Part shown: piece after piece, positions 8,119 to 20,032 of the stretch
Position numbering within the stretch: the stretch's first letter is position 1
Layout of the letters: every line of letters starts with the position of its first letter
NCBI RefSeq assembly: GCF_016464015.1
Contig: NZ_JACDXT010000012.1
Span: 62,001-126,000 of the forward strand
Length of the DNA: 64,000 bases
DNA from: Psychrobacter sp. bablab_jr014
GTDB lineage: Bacteria > Pseudomonadota > Gammaproteobacteria > Pseudomonadales > Moraxellaceae
Direction of reading: 5' to 3'
Position numbers and translations under genes: made by a program
Notes under the pieces: generated by a model
Database searches by the model: none
The model's input: only the letters and a program-made list of their open reading frames with translations
Told to the model about the DNA's origin: nothing

Positions 8119-9102
8119 ATGATCATGAAAGCAGCAGAGAAATATCGCAAAGTATTTGGCTCAATCAGCCATCTTAAAGAGCAGTTGCCGTGGACTACAG
8201 GCTTATCCAATATGGCGGAATTTCTCGTTTGGGAGCCGCAGCGCGTTCTTGGCGTCAGTAAAAAACAATATGTACAACAGATCATCAAATGGGCAACGCA
8301 GCCAGAATTAAGCGGTAAAAGCTTTGCAGAAATAGAGAAAGTAGTTAATAAAAAACTCATTCAAGAAATGCAAGCATCCGAGCAGTTAGAGACCTATTCT
8401 GAGCAAACGACTGGGATTTGTAACGCTCGAGAAGCTGTTCGCCGTATGACGTTTTTTTCTGAGGCGTATCTGAATAAAGAGTTCGATATCTTTCTCAGTT
8501 TATGCAGTGATGTTTATCTAGACTTGTTTTACAGTCAATTTATTGATTTTAATAAAGGCGGGTCATGGTCAACGCATGGCAACAGTTGCTTGTTTGAATA
8601 TAGCACTGAGCTACAAAGTATGGCGATGGACAATCTCGCCTATAACCACCATGCAAATATCTTGGTTGCTAATGAGCTAAAACTTAATGGCAGTAAAAAC
8701 CCTGACCAAATCTTAAAATACTGCCTAATGTATGCGCATTTATTGGATAAAGGGTTTATCAAAAAGGACACCAAATTTTTGCTGCTATTTATTGGTAGTA
8801 AAATGTTGGTAGGAGACAAGCAAAGCCTCGTTGCGCAAGAGATTGAGCGGTGTCAGAGCAACCCTAAAAAGTATCAATATCTATTAAAAGAGACGCTGCA
8901 AGACGTCATTGCGCATGTAGACGTCATTGGCAGTACATGGACAGCGCTGATTGATTTTAATGAAGCTTATTTAACACAGTCGATGCCTTGCCAAGTCGAG
9001 CGAAAATTGCTTCAAGGTTTTAATCAGAGCTTACGGAAAAAATCCTTTATGGCACTGGCTGACCAAAAACGGGCTGAAATAAAGAGCGGCTCAACAGATT
9101 AG
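8119..9102 (+). CDS. Hypothetical protein, unrecognised
   Basis: 327 residues; a start two codons later is equally possible. No signal peptide or membrane segment; predicted mainly helical and soluble, rich in K, E, Q and L. It carries scattered cysteines without a metal-binding pattern. Composition is more AT-rich than the flanking permease and smc, suggesting an accessory gene. It has its own downstream terminator. I do not recognise a family and assign no function. Confidence 0.65.
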   Translation: MIMKAAEKYRKVFGSISHLKEQLPWTTGLSNMAEFLVWEPQRVLGVSKKQYVQQIIKWATQPELSGKSFAEIEKVVNKKLIQEMQASEQLETYSEQTTGICNAREAVRRMTFFSEAYLNKEFDIFLSLCSDVYLDLFYSQFIDFNKGGSWSTHGNSCLFEYSTELQSMAMDNLAYNHHANILVANELKLNGSKNPDQILKYCLMYAHLLDKGFIKKDTKFLLLFIGSKMLVGDKQSLVAQEIERCQSNPKKYQYLLKETLQDVIAHVDVIGSTWTALIDFNEAYLTQSMPCQVERKLLQGFNQSLRKKSFMALADQKRAEIKSGSTD

Positions 9103-9150
9103 CGTGCTGGGCGCTCGCTTAAGCTAAGAACACTTCCACAAACCCTAAAA

Positions 9151-9191
9151 ACCAAGCGCGATTTACGTTAAAATGGCGCTTGGTTTTTTTT
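9151..9191. terminator. Intrinsic terminator upstream of smc
   Basis: ACCAAGCGC (9151-9159) pairs with GCGCTTGGT (9175-9183), followed by eight T residues. Confidence 0.8.
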
Positions 9192-9210
9192 GTAGATGAA
9201 TTGACACGCC

Positions 9211-12200
9211 ATGCGCCTAAAATCCTTAAAATTGGCAGGCTTTAAGTCTTTTGCCAATGTCACGACGTTCAATTTTCCCAAAGGCATTACCGCCATCGTT
9301 GGCCCGAACGGCTGCGGCAAGTCCAATGTGATTGACGCCATTCGCTGGGTGCTGGGCGAGACTTCAGCAAAGCAGCTGCGCGGCGGGGCGATGAGTGATG
9401 TGATTTTTGCAGGGACAGAGTCCCGCGTCGCCAAAAGTGTCGCCAGTGTTGAGCTGACTTTTGAGCACACCCAAGACGAGCACACGGGCATCCGCCACGA
9501 GCTGAATCTGTATCACGAACTGTCGGTACGCCGTCAAGTCAATAAAGAGGGGCGCTCGGATTATTTTATCAATGGCACGCGCTGTCGCCGCCGCGATGTG
9601 GTGGATATCTTTTTGGGCACAGGCTTGGGCGCACGCAGCTATGCGGTGATTGAGCAGGGCATGATTGGGCGTATTGTTGATTCTAGCCCGTTGCAGCTGC
9701 GCGAGTTTATCGAAGAGGCGGCAGGCGTGTCGCGCTATCAGGTTAGACGCGAAGAAACCTACAAAAAACTTGAGCAAACCCGTGACAATCTGGCGCGCCT
9801 ACACGACATCCAAAGCGAGCTGACCCAGCAGCAAAAACGCCTGAGCAAACAAGCCGAAAGCGCCAAAACGCACGCCGCCTTAACCTTGGAACAAAGCGAA
9901 TTGGCACAAGCGCTCAGCATCCAAGCGCTCTACCGCGCCAAACAAACACAAATGACGCAAAAGGCGCAAAAGAGCCAGAGCGAAGCCGCCGCCAGCGAAC
10001 AGCAGCAGGCTTATGCCTTACTCAAACAAAAACAAGACACCCTAAGCGCGCGCATTAATGAGGCACAGTGGCTCAAAGACGAGGCGCAATCGAGCTTTTA
10101 TGAAGAAAAGCTCGCGCACCAACAAAGCGAGCATCAGCGCAATGAGCTTGCCGCCCAGCTTACGCAAATCAACGAGCAAATCACCCAAATTGAGCGTCAG
10201 CGCGAGCGTCTTGATGCCGACATCGAGCGCCTAGAGGCAGAGACTGCGGCGCAAGCGCAAAGCCTGAGCGAGCTGCGCCCTCAACTGACCGAGATTACCG
10301 AGAAGCGCGCCCGCTATGAGTCTTCTAGCGCGCCACTACAAGCGGCGTGGGATGACGCAAAACAGACCTTGCACCAACTAGAAGAACGCCTGCGTACCCT
10401 TGAGCAGCAGCGCGCCATTGAGCGCGAAGCACAAAAGCGTCTTGAACGCAGTGAGCACAAATGGACGCAGCAGCAAGAGAGCTGGCAAAATCGCCTCGCG
10501 CAGCATCAAGCGCAATGTGAGGGGCAAAAGAATGACGACAGCGCCGATAGCCTAAAAGACAGCCGTGCGCATATCGACACCCTAAATGCGCAGCAGCAGG
10601 CGCTACAAGAGCAAATCCAAGACACTGAGCCACAAGCCGCCAAATTGCAAGCCGCACTTGACGAGCTTACCCGCGCGCACAGCAATGATGAAAAGTGCCA
10701 TGCCACCTTAGCGGGCGAATATGACGCCCTGCACCGAATTCTTCATCCCGCACCGACCAAAAACGCGCCTAGCCAAGCGAGCAGCCTAGCCAACAGCGCC
10801 ACCCCATACGCGGTCGAGGCACATATTCAGACCCTACGCGAGCACATTGAGCTGACCGCAGCGGGACAAGCGCACGCTGCCACCTTGGATACATGGCTTG
10901 AAATGTTACTAGAGACGCACGTCTTGGACAGCAAAGCCTTGAGTATCGATGCGTCATTAGGCGCATTATTGTGGCAATATCAGCAAGGCGTTGAGACAGA
11001 CAACGGCCGCGACAATAACAGCAAGAACAATAAAAACAGTGCTCAGGATAAGAAAAGCGGCGCCCATATCGGCTTGTGGCTACCCGCGCAACAGACAATC
11101 AAAGCTGCTGAGAACTTGCCGCCCGATGTGTTCGCTGTCCGTGAGTTAATCAAAGCGCCTGCACTGTCCATTTTTCAGCATTGCTATCTGTACGCGCCTA
11201 CCACCGAGAGCGACAGCAGTACACTTGCCGCTATCTTGGCAGGCTTGCCGCCGCACGCTTTACTGCTCACCACCGATGGTTGGCTGGTCAGTACGCATGG
11301 CACATGGCATTTGCGTAAGCTGATGGGCAAAACCGACACCAGCAGCGCCTTTTTAAGTGAGCGCCTTGCCCAGCGTCATCGCTTGACTGAACTCGAAGAC
11401 GCGCTCGATACGCTTGAGGCGGCGATGGACACGCGCAGTAAAACCATCAAAGCGCAGACCCGCGACTATGACGCCATCAAAATTAACCTCGAAGAATTGC
11501 ACGCCCAAAGCCAGCGCTTAACCCAAGACATTCACCGCGCCGAGCAAGCCTACAGCGCGCGTAGTGCCGCCTTTGAGCGCAACCAAAGCGCTGCCCAGCG
11601 TTTGGATTCGGACAAGGCGCTGCTCGATACTGAGAAAAAAGAGCTGGATGACGAGCGCCAAGCGATCACCGACAGCATGGATACACTGCAAGCAAGCATC
11701 AACGAGTTGACGCCCAAGCTGCACGCCGCACGTGCCGCTTGCGACAGTCATCAAGCCGAGCGCCAAGCCATGAGCCAAGCGCGCCGCGCCGATGACGACA
11801 CCTATCAAGCATTGCAGCTAAATATCCAGCAGCAAGAAATCCGCCACGAGCACAGCAGCAGCAGTCTGGTGCAAGCCAAAGAGCGCCACTACCAAGCAGG
11901 ACGCAAAGCGCAAACGCTACTTACGCGGCAAAAACGCTATCAGCAGCAGCTGCCCGAGCTGACCGCCGAGTGCGCCCGCACCCAAGCCGCAAAAGACGCC
12001 AAAACCGCGCTGCTCGCCGAGCGTGAGCAAGAGTTAAGCACGCTAAAAGCTGACTACAGCACCCGCCAAGCCGCCCTTGATGCTGCAAGCGAGCTGCTGC
12101 AAGTCAAACAGCACGCCGCTGCCGAAGCCGCCACCGCCTTAGCGCTCAGCAATCAGCGCCTAGAAGACGCGCGCGCGCATACCGAAGCCGCTATTGCCGC

Positions 12201-13005
12201 TTATCAAAAACATAGCCGAAGCGATAGCCAAAAACAGGACAGCCAGCCTCAGCACGTTGGCTCACTGCTCAGTGATTTTATTGCCCATCCGCATCGCCTA
12301 AGCGAAGACAAGACCGCCGAGCTGACCGCTCAATATGACGCGGTGACGCGCAAGCTGTCGCGTATCGGTGCGGTCAACCTTGCTGCTGCCGCCGAGCTTG
12401 CCGATGTGGAGGCGCGCCTTGAGCCGTTAGAGGCGCAAACCACCGACATTCGCCAAAGTATCGAGACATTAAGCAGCGCCATCAGCGCGATTGATGAGAC
12501 CACCAAAAGCCTGTTTATGCAGACCCTGAGCGCGGTTAATGCTGAGCTTGAGCGTCTGTTTGCCAAAGTATTCGGCGGTGGTAAAGCCAGCCTCAGTCTA
12601 AACATTGACGAGCTGCCCGCTGGCACGCCAAAAGCCGAGCACTGGCGCGCAGGTCTGACACTAATGGCACAGCCCAAAGGCAAGCGCAACAGCCGCCTTG
12701 CGGTACTCTCAGGCGGGGAGAAAACCTTGACCGCGCTCAGCCTAATTTTTGCAATTTTTAAGCAGCATCCCGCGCCGTTTTGTGTGCTTGATGAGGTCGA
12801 TGCGCCGCTTGATGATGCCAACGTGACGCGCTTTACCAGCCTGATTCACGAGCTTGCCGAAGAGGTGCAGTTTGTCTTTATTAGCCATAACAAATTGGCC
12901 ATGCAAATCGCGCATGAGTTAAAAGGTATCACCATGCCGACGGCGGGTATCTCGACTTTGGTCAGTGTGTCGCTCGACGAGGCGGCGCAGTATATCGAGA
13001 GCTGA
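9211..13005 (+). CDS. smc: Chromosome partition protein Smc
   Basis: 1264 residues. Walker A G-P-N-G-C-G-K-S at residues 31-38, two long coiled-coil arms (heavily A/Q/E/K), ABC signature L-S-G-G-E-K near the C-terminus and Walker B C-V-L-D-E-V-D-A-P-L-D-D. Smc with ScpA/ScpB forms the condensin that organises and segregates the chromosome; this replaces MukBEF of enterobacteria. The hinge region (about residues 510-720) is long and contains a low-complexity N/K/D-rich stretch around 11000-11060. No scpA/scpB lie nearby. It heads the smc-zipA-ligA cluster. Confidence 0.97.
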   Translation: MRLKSLKLAGFKSFANVTTFNFPKGITAIVGPNGCGKSNVIDAIRWVLGETSAKQLRGGAMSDVIFAGTESRVAKSVASVELTFEHTQDEHTGIRHELNLYHELSVRRQVNKEGRSDYFINGTRCRRRDVVDIFLGTGLGARSYAVIEQGMIGRIVDSSPLQLREFIEEAAGVSRYQVRREETYKKLEQTRDNLARLHDIQSELTQQQKRLSKQAESAKTHAALTLEQSELAQALSIQALYRAKQTQMTQKAQKSQSEAAASEQQQAYALLKQKQDTLSARINEAQWLKDEAQSSFYEEKLAHQQSEHQRNELAAQLTQINEQITQIERQRERLDADIERLEAETAAQAQSLSELRPQLTEITEKRARYESSSAPLQAAWDDAKQTLHQLEERLRTLEQQRAIEREAQKRLERSEHKWTQQQESWQNRLAQHQAQCEGQKNDDSADSLKDSRAHIDTLNAQQQALQEQIQDTEPQAAKLQAALDELTRAHSNDEKCHATLAGEYDALHRILHPAPTKNAPSQASSLANSATPYAVEAHIQTLREHIELTAAGQAHAATLDTWLEMLLETHVLDSKALSIDASLGALLWQYQQGVETDNGRDNNSKNNKNSAQDKKSGAHIGLWLPAQQTIKAAENLPPDVFAVRELIKAPALSIFQHCYLYAPTTESDSSTLAAILAGLPPHALLLTTDGWLVSTHGTWHLRKLMGKTDTSSAFLSERLAQRHRLTELEDALDTLEAAMDTRSKTIKAQTRDYDAIKINLEELHAQSQRLTQDIHRAEQAYSARSAAFERNQSAAQRLDSDKALLDTEKKELDDERQAITDSMDTLQASINELTPKLHAARAACDSHQAERQAMSQARRADDDTYQALQLNIQQQEIRHEHSSSSLVQAKERHYQAGRKAQTLLTRQKRYQQQLPELTAECARTQAAKDAKTALLAEREQELSTLKADYSTRQAALDAASELLQVKQHAAAEAATALALSNQRLEDARAHTEAAIAAYQKHSRSDSQKQDSQPQHVGSLLSDFIAHPHRLSEDKTAELTAQYDAVTRKLSRIGAVNLAAAAELADVEARLEPLEAQTTDIRQSIETLSSAISAIDETTKSLFMQTLSAVNAELERLFAKVFGGGKASLSLNIDELPAGTPKAEHWRAGLTLMAQPKGKRNSRLAVLSGGEKTLTALSLIFAIFKQHPAPFCVLDEVDAPLDDANVTRFTSLIHELAEEVQFVFISHNKLAMQIAHELKGITMPTAGISTLVSVSLDEAAQYIES

Positions 13006-13122
13006 TGGTAGCGCGAAAGACCGCGCCCTATGTGCGCTATAGACCGAAATCGGCACTTGACAAAGCGCATGAGAGAGACAAAATATAGGCGGTACTTGGC
13101 GCACGCTGAGCGCGACAATGTG

Positions 13123-13151
13123 GTGACGGGTAGGGCGTAGCGTGCTAGACT
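13123..13151 (+). promoter_or_regulatory. Possible zipA promoter
   Basis: GTGACG (13123-13128), 17 bases, then TAGACT (13146-13151) with an upstream TG of an extended -10. A second TTGACA at 13057-13062 has only a weak -10 partner. Both lie in the 237-base gap between smc and zipA. Confidence 0.4.
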
Positions 13152-13242
13152 GTTTCCGTTTATACCGTCTTTGCGGGTCGGTTATTTTTAGGTATTTTTT
13201 GTTTTTTCTTTCCTTTATCTATTGCATCAGGATGTGTTTCTC

Positions 13243-14289
13243 ATGACTGCTATTCAGTTTATATTGATTGTCATTGCCGCATTAATCGTTTTGGCAGGGC
13301 TGCTTATGGTCATGCGAAGCCTCAAACAGCGTCAGGACGTTGACCAACCTGTCATCAACTATGACAAAAATGGCATTCCTATCATTCCGCGCCACGAGCG
13401 CAAGTTGCCCGAAACGCTGGATGCAGATGAAGACGACGCGCCAGAAGCCGACAGCCAAACGGCACAAACGCCGTCTGCTGAAGTCGCGAGCAGTCGCGTC
13501 AAAGAACACACCAGCAAACAGCCAAAAACCTATAAGCCCAAAAATGTCGTGACCGATGACAATGCGTTTGCTGGCGATAATGACAGTGACGCTGCCACAA
13601 CCCCTGCGAGTGGCAGCAGCGCCGACACCCAGCAGCTAGACGCGATGCTGGCAGCTAGTGCGCCAAGCGATGACGACTACGCACCGCGCATCATTGAGGA
13701 TGATGAAGACGATGCGTTCTCAAGCCTTGTCTCGGCGACCGACCACATCATGCCGCCGATTGAAACCGCGGACGAGCCTGACTTTACCGAAAACAGCCCG
13801 ATACTGGATCGCCATTTGATTGAGTCGGCAGACGACGCACAAAACGCGCCGCTAATCTATGCCGAAGACAACCTGAACATCACCATCATGCCGCACCAGT
13901 ACCGCGACCGCCCAGCGAACATCGTGCGCGGACGTGACCTCTTGGCATTGGTGGACAAATACGGCTTGCGTTTTGGTGCAATGAACATGTTCCACCGCTA
14001 CGAAAACAAAGACGGCACAGGCATCTTGTGGTTTAGTATGATGGGCGTGACCGACCAAGGCATTGCGCCGTTTGACCCGCACAATGTCGCCACCAGCACC
14101 TATAATGGCGTAGTGTTGTTCTTATCCTTGCCTCATCCGCAAGCGGTCATGGGCTTTGATGGTATGATGAGCATCGCTTATATGATGGCGAGCGACTTAA
14201 ACGCTGAAGTACTGGATGAAAACAACGACCCCATCACCTCAGAATACAAGCAAGTCTTGCGCAACCAAATCCGCGAATACGGTATCTAA
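13243..14289 (+). CDS. zipA: Cell division protein ZipA
   Basis: 348 residues from the ATG at 13243, which has AGGA 10 bases upstream; an in-frame TTG at 13222 is less likely. Architecture is classical: one N-terminal membrane helix (I-L-I-V-I-A-A-L-I-V-L-A-G-L), a long acidic, Asp/Ser/Ala-rich disordered linker, and a C-terminal FtsZ-binding domain of about 140 residues. It anchors FtsZ to the inner membrane at the division site. Position between smc and ligA is the usual order in Pseudomonas and Acinetobacter relatives. Confidence 0.93.
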   Translation: MTAIQFILIVIAALIVLAGLLMVMRSLKQRQDVDQPVINYDKNGIPIIPRHERKLPETLDADEDDAPEADSQTAQTPSAEVASSRVKEHTSKQPKTYKPKNVVTDDNAFAGDNDSDAATTPASGSSADTQQLDAMLAASAPSDDDYAPRIIEDDEDDAFSSLVSATDHIMPPIETADEPDFTENSPILDRHLIESADDAQNAPLIYAEDNLNITIMPHQYRDRPANIVRGRDLLALVDKYGLRFGAMNMFHRYENKDGTGILWFSMMGVTDQGIAPFDPHNVATSTYNGVVLFLSLPHPQAVMGFDGMMSIAYMMASDLNAEVLDENNDPITSEYKQVLRNQIREYGI

Positions 14290-16458
<2,169 letters not shown>

Positions 16459-16461
16459 GTT

Positions 16462-18069
16462 ATGGAAGATAATTTATTTGATGGTTTGGATGAAGCAACG
16501 CGTAAAGAACTTGAGAAGTTACTGCAAGTAACGCGTGAAAAGGATGGAAATAAAGCCTATGCAAATGCTCAAATCGATATATTCAGATATATATTGGAAC
16601 CATATGAGTTTGGTCATGATAAACTTGATAATGGTATATTTTATTTACGTAATGTGAAAGAAGCAGATGGAAACAATTATTACTTAGCAATATCTTTTAT
16701 AGCCTTAACACAGAGTATTCTTAAAAAAAATTATGATGAAAATTGCCTGTTGTTTATAAGGGTTTTAGAAGAAGGTAAATGGTCATTTGATGTTTTTTTC
16801 AATAATGCTTTTAAAATTGCTAAAGAGTGTCTTGAAAATGGAGATTGTAGAAATTCTAAGAAGTTGTTTAGTTTGATTGGGGGTTCATATTCATATCAAG
16901 CGACTTGCTATGAAAGAGTATGTGAATTAACAATTAAGATGGAGACTAAAAGAATAGGAGAGTTGAGCGAATCTCTGATAAGGAAGGTAGAGGAAATCAT
17001 AGATATTTTAAGACTAGATTTTCTTCCTTTATCAGAAGACGAGCAAGCTCCTGAAAGAAAATTAGCACATTATACAGGTACGTACACCACGAACAAGTTA
17101 CTTTTTAAAGAAGAAAATAAAGACAAAGCAAGCGCTTTCCGTCTAAATACTATTAATAATGTTAATGACCCTAGCGAAGGTAAATTACTCAAAAATTATC
17201 TTGAAGATGTGAAAGAAAGCTCTTTCTACAAACCTGATTTTGATGAAAAATTACATGCGTTTATTAGCTGTTTCACTTTCAACCATGACAGTTTAAATCA
17301 GTTTAGGCTGTATGGAAAAGAAGATAACAAAGAAGCCTCTGGCGTAAGTTTGGTATTTAATAAGGAGTTCTTTAAAGAGACTGATAGCCAGTCTAGTATG
17401 ACTAATATATCTATTGATAGAACGATAAAAAATGTAAATGATGATTCAGATGAAGAAAAAGGTGATAGTTCAACTAAGAGAATAGAAAAACAATCAGTGA
17501 TGAGATGTGTGTATATTGATCCTACTTCTGACTATATCCATTTAGCTCAAAGAAATCGCCTGACATTTTTCCGTGAGTTTGGTCGTGAAAATTTGGAAGG
17601 AAGTAGTACTGCTAAAGCTGAAGCTGAGTGGAATGAGTATAAAAAATATATAACAGAGAAAACAGAGGAGTTTAAAAAAGCATTTAAAGAGCTAAAAGAG
17701 ATTTATCGTGCTGCTATAGCAAGCAAGAAATCCTTAAAAAATGTAAGTGAAGAGGATATAAATGAGATAGACAGCTTGCTAGACATGATAATTCTACCTC
17801 TAAAATATCTCATCAAGCATTCAGCATTTCAAGAAGAGCAGGAATGCCGTATGGTGTATATCACATCATTGAAAGACGAAAGAGTACAAATGGATTTCGG
17901 CAAGTTTCTATACGTAGAGTACGAGCCAGAGGTAAAAGCAAATTTGGACAAAATTTATATCGCACCAGCCGCAACACAATATCAGACTTACTTAGCAAAA
18001 CTGCTGTGCGATACTGATGTCAAAATCGAACTCTCAAATAACCCTTTCCGCTTACCTACGAGCCACTAA
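16462..18069 (+). CDS. DUF2971-like protein with helical N-terminal region
   Basis: 535 residues, clearly more AT-rich than ligA. Residues 1-190 are helical and may be a TPR-like region. The C-terminal part has the spaced motifs I associate with DUF2971: H-Y-T (203-205), N-D-P-S-E (235-239), S-C-F-T-F (269-273), F-R-L-Y-G (281-285), then a late F-Q-E-E-Q-E-C-R. Biochemical role of that family is not established. There is a charged, repeat-poor insert around 300-345. Only three bases separate it from ligA, and its Shine-Dalgarno (GGGGAG) lies in the last ligA codons, so it is probably read from the ligA transcript. Likely horizontally acquired. Confidence 0.65.
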   Translation: MEDNLFDGLDEATRKELEKLLQVTREKDGNKAYANAQIDIFRYILEPYEFGHDKLDNGIFYLRNVKEADGNNYYLAISFIALTQSILKKNYDENCLLFIRVLEEGKWSFDVFFNNAFKIAKECLENGDCRNSKKLFSLIGGSYSYQATCYERVCELTIKMETKRIGELSESLIRKVEEIIDILRLDFLPLSEDEQAPERKLAHYTGTYTTNKLLFKEENKDKASAFRLNTINNVNDPSEGKLLKNYLEDVKESSFYKPDFDEKLHAFISCFTFNHDSLNQFRLYGKEDNKEASGVSLVFNKEFFKETDSQSSMTNISIDRTIKNVNDDSDEEKGDSSTKRIEKQSVMRCVYIDPTSDYIHLAQRNRLTFFREFGRENLEGSSTAKAEAEWNEYKKYITEKTEEFKKAFKELKEIYRAAIASKKSLKNVSEEDINEIDSLLDMIILPLKYLIKHSAFQEEQECRMVYITSLKDERVQMDFGKFLYVEYEPEVKANLDKIYIAPAATQYQTYLAKLLCDTDVKIELSNNPFRLPTSH

Positions 18070-18117
18070 AATTAACACTTAAAACTTTTTCTTTCTTGCT
18101 AATACGGGGGTGTCACG

Positions 18118-18882
18118 ATGTTTGAGATGATACAAGCCATTCCTGTTTGGCATCTGGTCGGGCTGTTTGTGGCAGGGGTGATTGCGTTTGTTGTCTCGAC
18201 CATTTCAGGAGGTGGCGGCGCATTGCTATTGATTCCTGTTACCTCGGCGCTGATTGGTACGTCCGCCGCGCCGCCTGTGATTAACTTGGGGACTTTTATT
18301 AGCCGTCCCTCACGCCTTTATCTGTTTTGGCACGATATCGACTGGTCACTGATCAAGTATTACGTCCCCAGCGCGATTATTGGCGCGTGGCTAGCGGCAT
18401 TGTTATTTAGCCGACTTGAGGGCGGCTGGATTCAGCTGTTGGTGGGTGTGTTTTTGATATCCACGGTCTTTCAGTATCGCTTTGGCAAAGTAGACAAGTC
18501 GTTTGCTATGCCAAAACTGGGCTTTGTGTCTTTAGGTTTTATCACCGCATTTATCAGTACGCTGGTCGGTGGTTTGGGTCCTGTGCTCAACCCTTTTTAT
18601 ATGAATGCCGGACTCAAAAAAGAAGACCTCGTCGCCACTAAGACCGCCAATTCTTTTTTTGTGGGGCTTGCGCAGATTGGCAGTTATGCTTTTTTTGGCG
18701 TGCTTAGCCTTCAGCTTTGGATTTATGGCTTGGCGCTTGGGCTGGGTGCGGTGGTGGGCAATATCATTGGTAAGCGCTTTTTGGCAGGTATGAGCGTCAA
18801 ACAGTTTCGAGTGCTGCTCATTATCTTGATGGTCGTCAGTGGCGTGGTGATGGTTGCGCAAAATGTGACGGTCTTATTTTAG
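18118..18882 (+). CDS. TauE/SafE-family permease
   Basis: 254 residues, hydrophobic throughout, about eight membrane helices. The first glycine-rich motif is T-I-S-G-G-G-G-A at residues about 29-36 and the matching second-half motif is L-V-G-G-L-G-P-V-L-N. Start supported by GGGGGTG before the ATG. Exports a small anion of unknown identity. It is not a close copy of the family member at 7239. Convergent with the lipoprotein gene at 18948. Confidence 0.87.
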   Translation: MFEMIQAIPVWHLVGLFVAGVIAFVVSTISGGGGALLLIPVTSALIGTSAAPPVINLGTFISRPSRLYLFWHDIDWSLIKYYVPSAIIGAWLAALLFSRLEGGWIQLLVGVFLISTVFQYRFGKVDKSFAMPKLGFVSLGFITAFISTLVGGLGPVLNPFYMNAGLKKEDLVATKTANSFFVGLAQIGSYAFFGVLSLQLWIYGLALGLGAVVGNIIGKRFLAGMSVKQFRVLLIILMVVSGVVMVAQNVTVLF

Positions 18883-18947
18883 CGTAAGCCCTTCTTTATA
18901 CCGCGTTGCCTTTGGCGTATAGCGGGACGACAGCGCAACGCGATAAG

Positions 18948-19526
18948 TTACGACCCCGCGTGCGCTGCACTCATCTCATCAGTGGCGGACGTGTCTTTCA
19001 CCCCATCAGGGACAATCTCAATCGGCAGCACCAAGCCTTTGCCAAAGTCGCCCGCAATCACATAGTCATACGTGGCGGCGGGGACGGCGTCGGTGGTGTG
19101 GACGACCAGTTTTAAGTCATTACCGTCAATGATTTCGTGCGACACATAGTTGGTGCCCAGCTGGTCGAGCAGTTTGGACAGCGCTTCATTGCTCGCCATG
19201 CTGACGGTTAGGTTGTATTGTGCGGTGGCGGTATCTACCCCAAAGTAGTCCATATAGGCGCGCACAGGTTGGCTGTCGGGCGCAAAGGAGTAGTCGTAGT
19301 CACTAGGCGCGACTTTGGTAACGCCTGTGTCCAGCTCTGTCCAGTCGATAGCGCCTTGTGCACTGCTTTGTGCGTCGTCCGCGCTGTTTGCGTTTTGCGT
19401 ATCCGCTGCCTCAGTTGCTGTGTCTGTACTCGCATTGTCCGCGCCACTCGTTTCATTATTGGGCGTGCAAGCAATGAGAAGCAGCGCGCTAAGCGCCGTG
19501 ATACTGGCAAGGTGAGGCAGACGCAT
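18948..19526 (-). CDS. Putative lipoprotein, unknown function
   Basis: 192 residues from the ATG at 19526 (AAGGAA upstream). Signal peptide ends in the lipobox L-L-I-A-C; the mature protein starts with a Thr/Asp/Ala/Ser-rich linker of about 40 residues and then a compact domain of about 120 residues with no recognised motif. Residue after the cysteine is Thr, so outer-membrane sorting is expected under E. coli rules. It lies 42 bases beyond the next lipoprotein gene and is probably co-transcribed with it. Confidence 0.7.
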   Translation of the reverse strand: MRLPHLASITALSALLLIACTPNNETSGADNASTDTATEAADTQNANSADDAQSSAQGAIDWTELDTGVTKVAPSDYDYSFAPDSQPVRAYMDYFGVDTATAQYNLTVSMASNEALSKLLDQLGTNYVSHEIIDGNDLKLVVHTTDAVPAATYDYVIAGDFGKGLVLPIEIVPDGVKDTSATDEMSAAHAGS

Positions 19527-19568
19527 GGGGCACGATTTCCTTATTAGAGGTGTTGGCAAGCGGGCAGT

Positions 19569-19973
19569 TTATATGCGCTCACAGGTGATGTGGTAGCTCT
19601 TACCATTGTTCCATTTCATAGCGAGGAGGCCTGCACCTGGCTTCATGTGCCAAGCGTAGATAATGTTGTCTTGCGCATCATTGATATAGCTTGCGGTGTC
19701 GCCTTGGACGCTGCCATTCATGATGATACGCTGATCCTTCCAGCCAATGTTTGGCACGGTTGCGGTGATCATGACTTGTTGTTTATTAATTGATTGCTTG
19801 GCAGTAATCACGGCATCATCGGTGCACTGATAGCGCGGTGATGCCATGCGGTCATAGGCAGCACTTGGCGTTTGACTTGCGCCGTCACTGACAGGGGCTT
19901 TTGGTAATGTGGTCGCACAGGCGCTCAACAAAGCGATGGCAGGAATAAGGGCTAGTGATTTTGATAGGGTCAT
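19569..19973 (-). CDS. Small lipoprotein, MliC-like
   Basis: 134 residues from the ATG at 19973 with GGAG upstream (the TTG four codons earlier is disfavoured). Lipobox L-L-S-A-C. The mature domain has Y-Q-C near its start, a G-D-T-A-S-Y strand, then A-G-L-L-A-M-K-W and a final T-C-E, resembling membrane-bound lysozyme inhibitors of the MliC/PliC type, where two cysteines form a disulfide. The similarity is weak and by eye; if right, it would protect peptidoglycan from host or environmental lysozyme. Confidence 0.6.
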   Translation of the reverse strand: MTLSKSLALIPAIALLSACATTLPKAPVSDGASQTPSAAYDRMASPRYQCTDDAVITAKQSINKQQVMITATVPNIGWKDQRIIMNGSVQGDTASYINDAQDNIIYAWHMKPGAGLLAMKWNNGKSYHITCERI

Positions 19974-20032
19974 GAGGTGCTCCAATCAGTATATATCGTC
20001 AAAAAACAGAGCCTTAGTGTAGCAGACCAATC

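Noticed and set aside
10325-12821. Several long minus-strand frames inside smc
   Set aside because: They are antisense shadows caused by GC-rich third positions of the coiled-coil codons.
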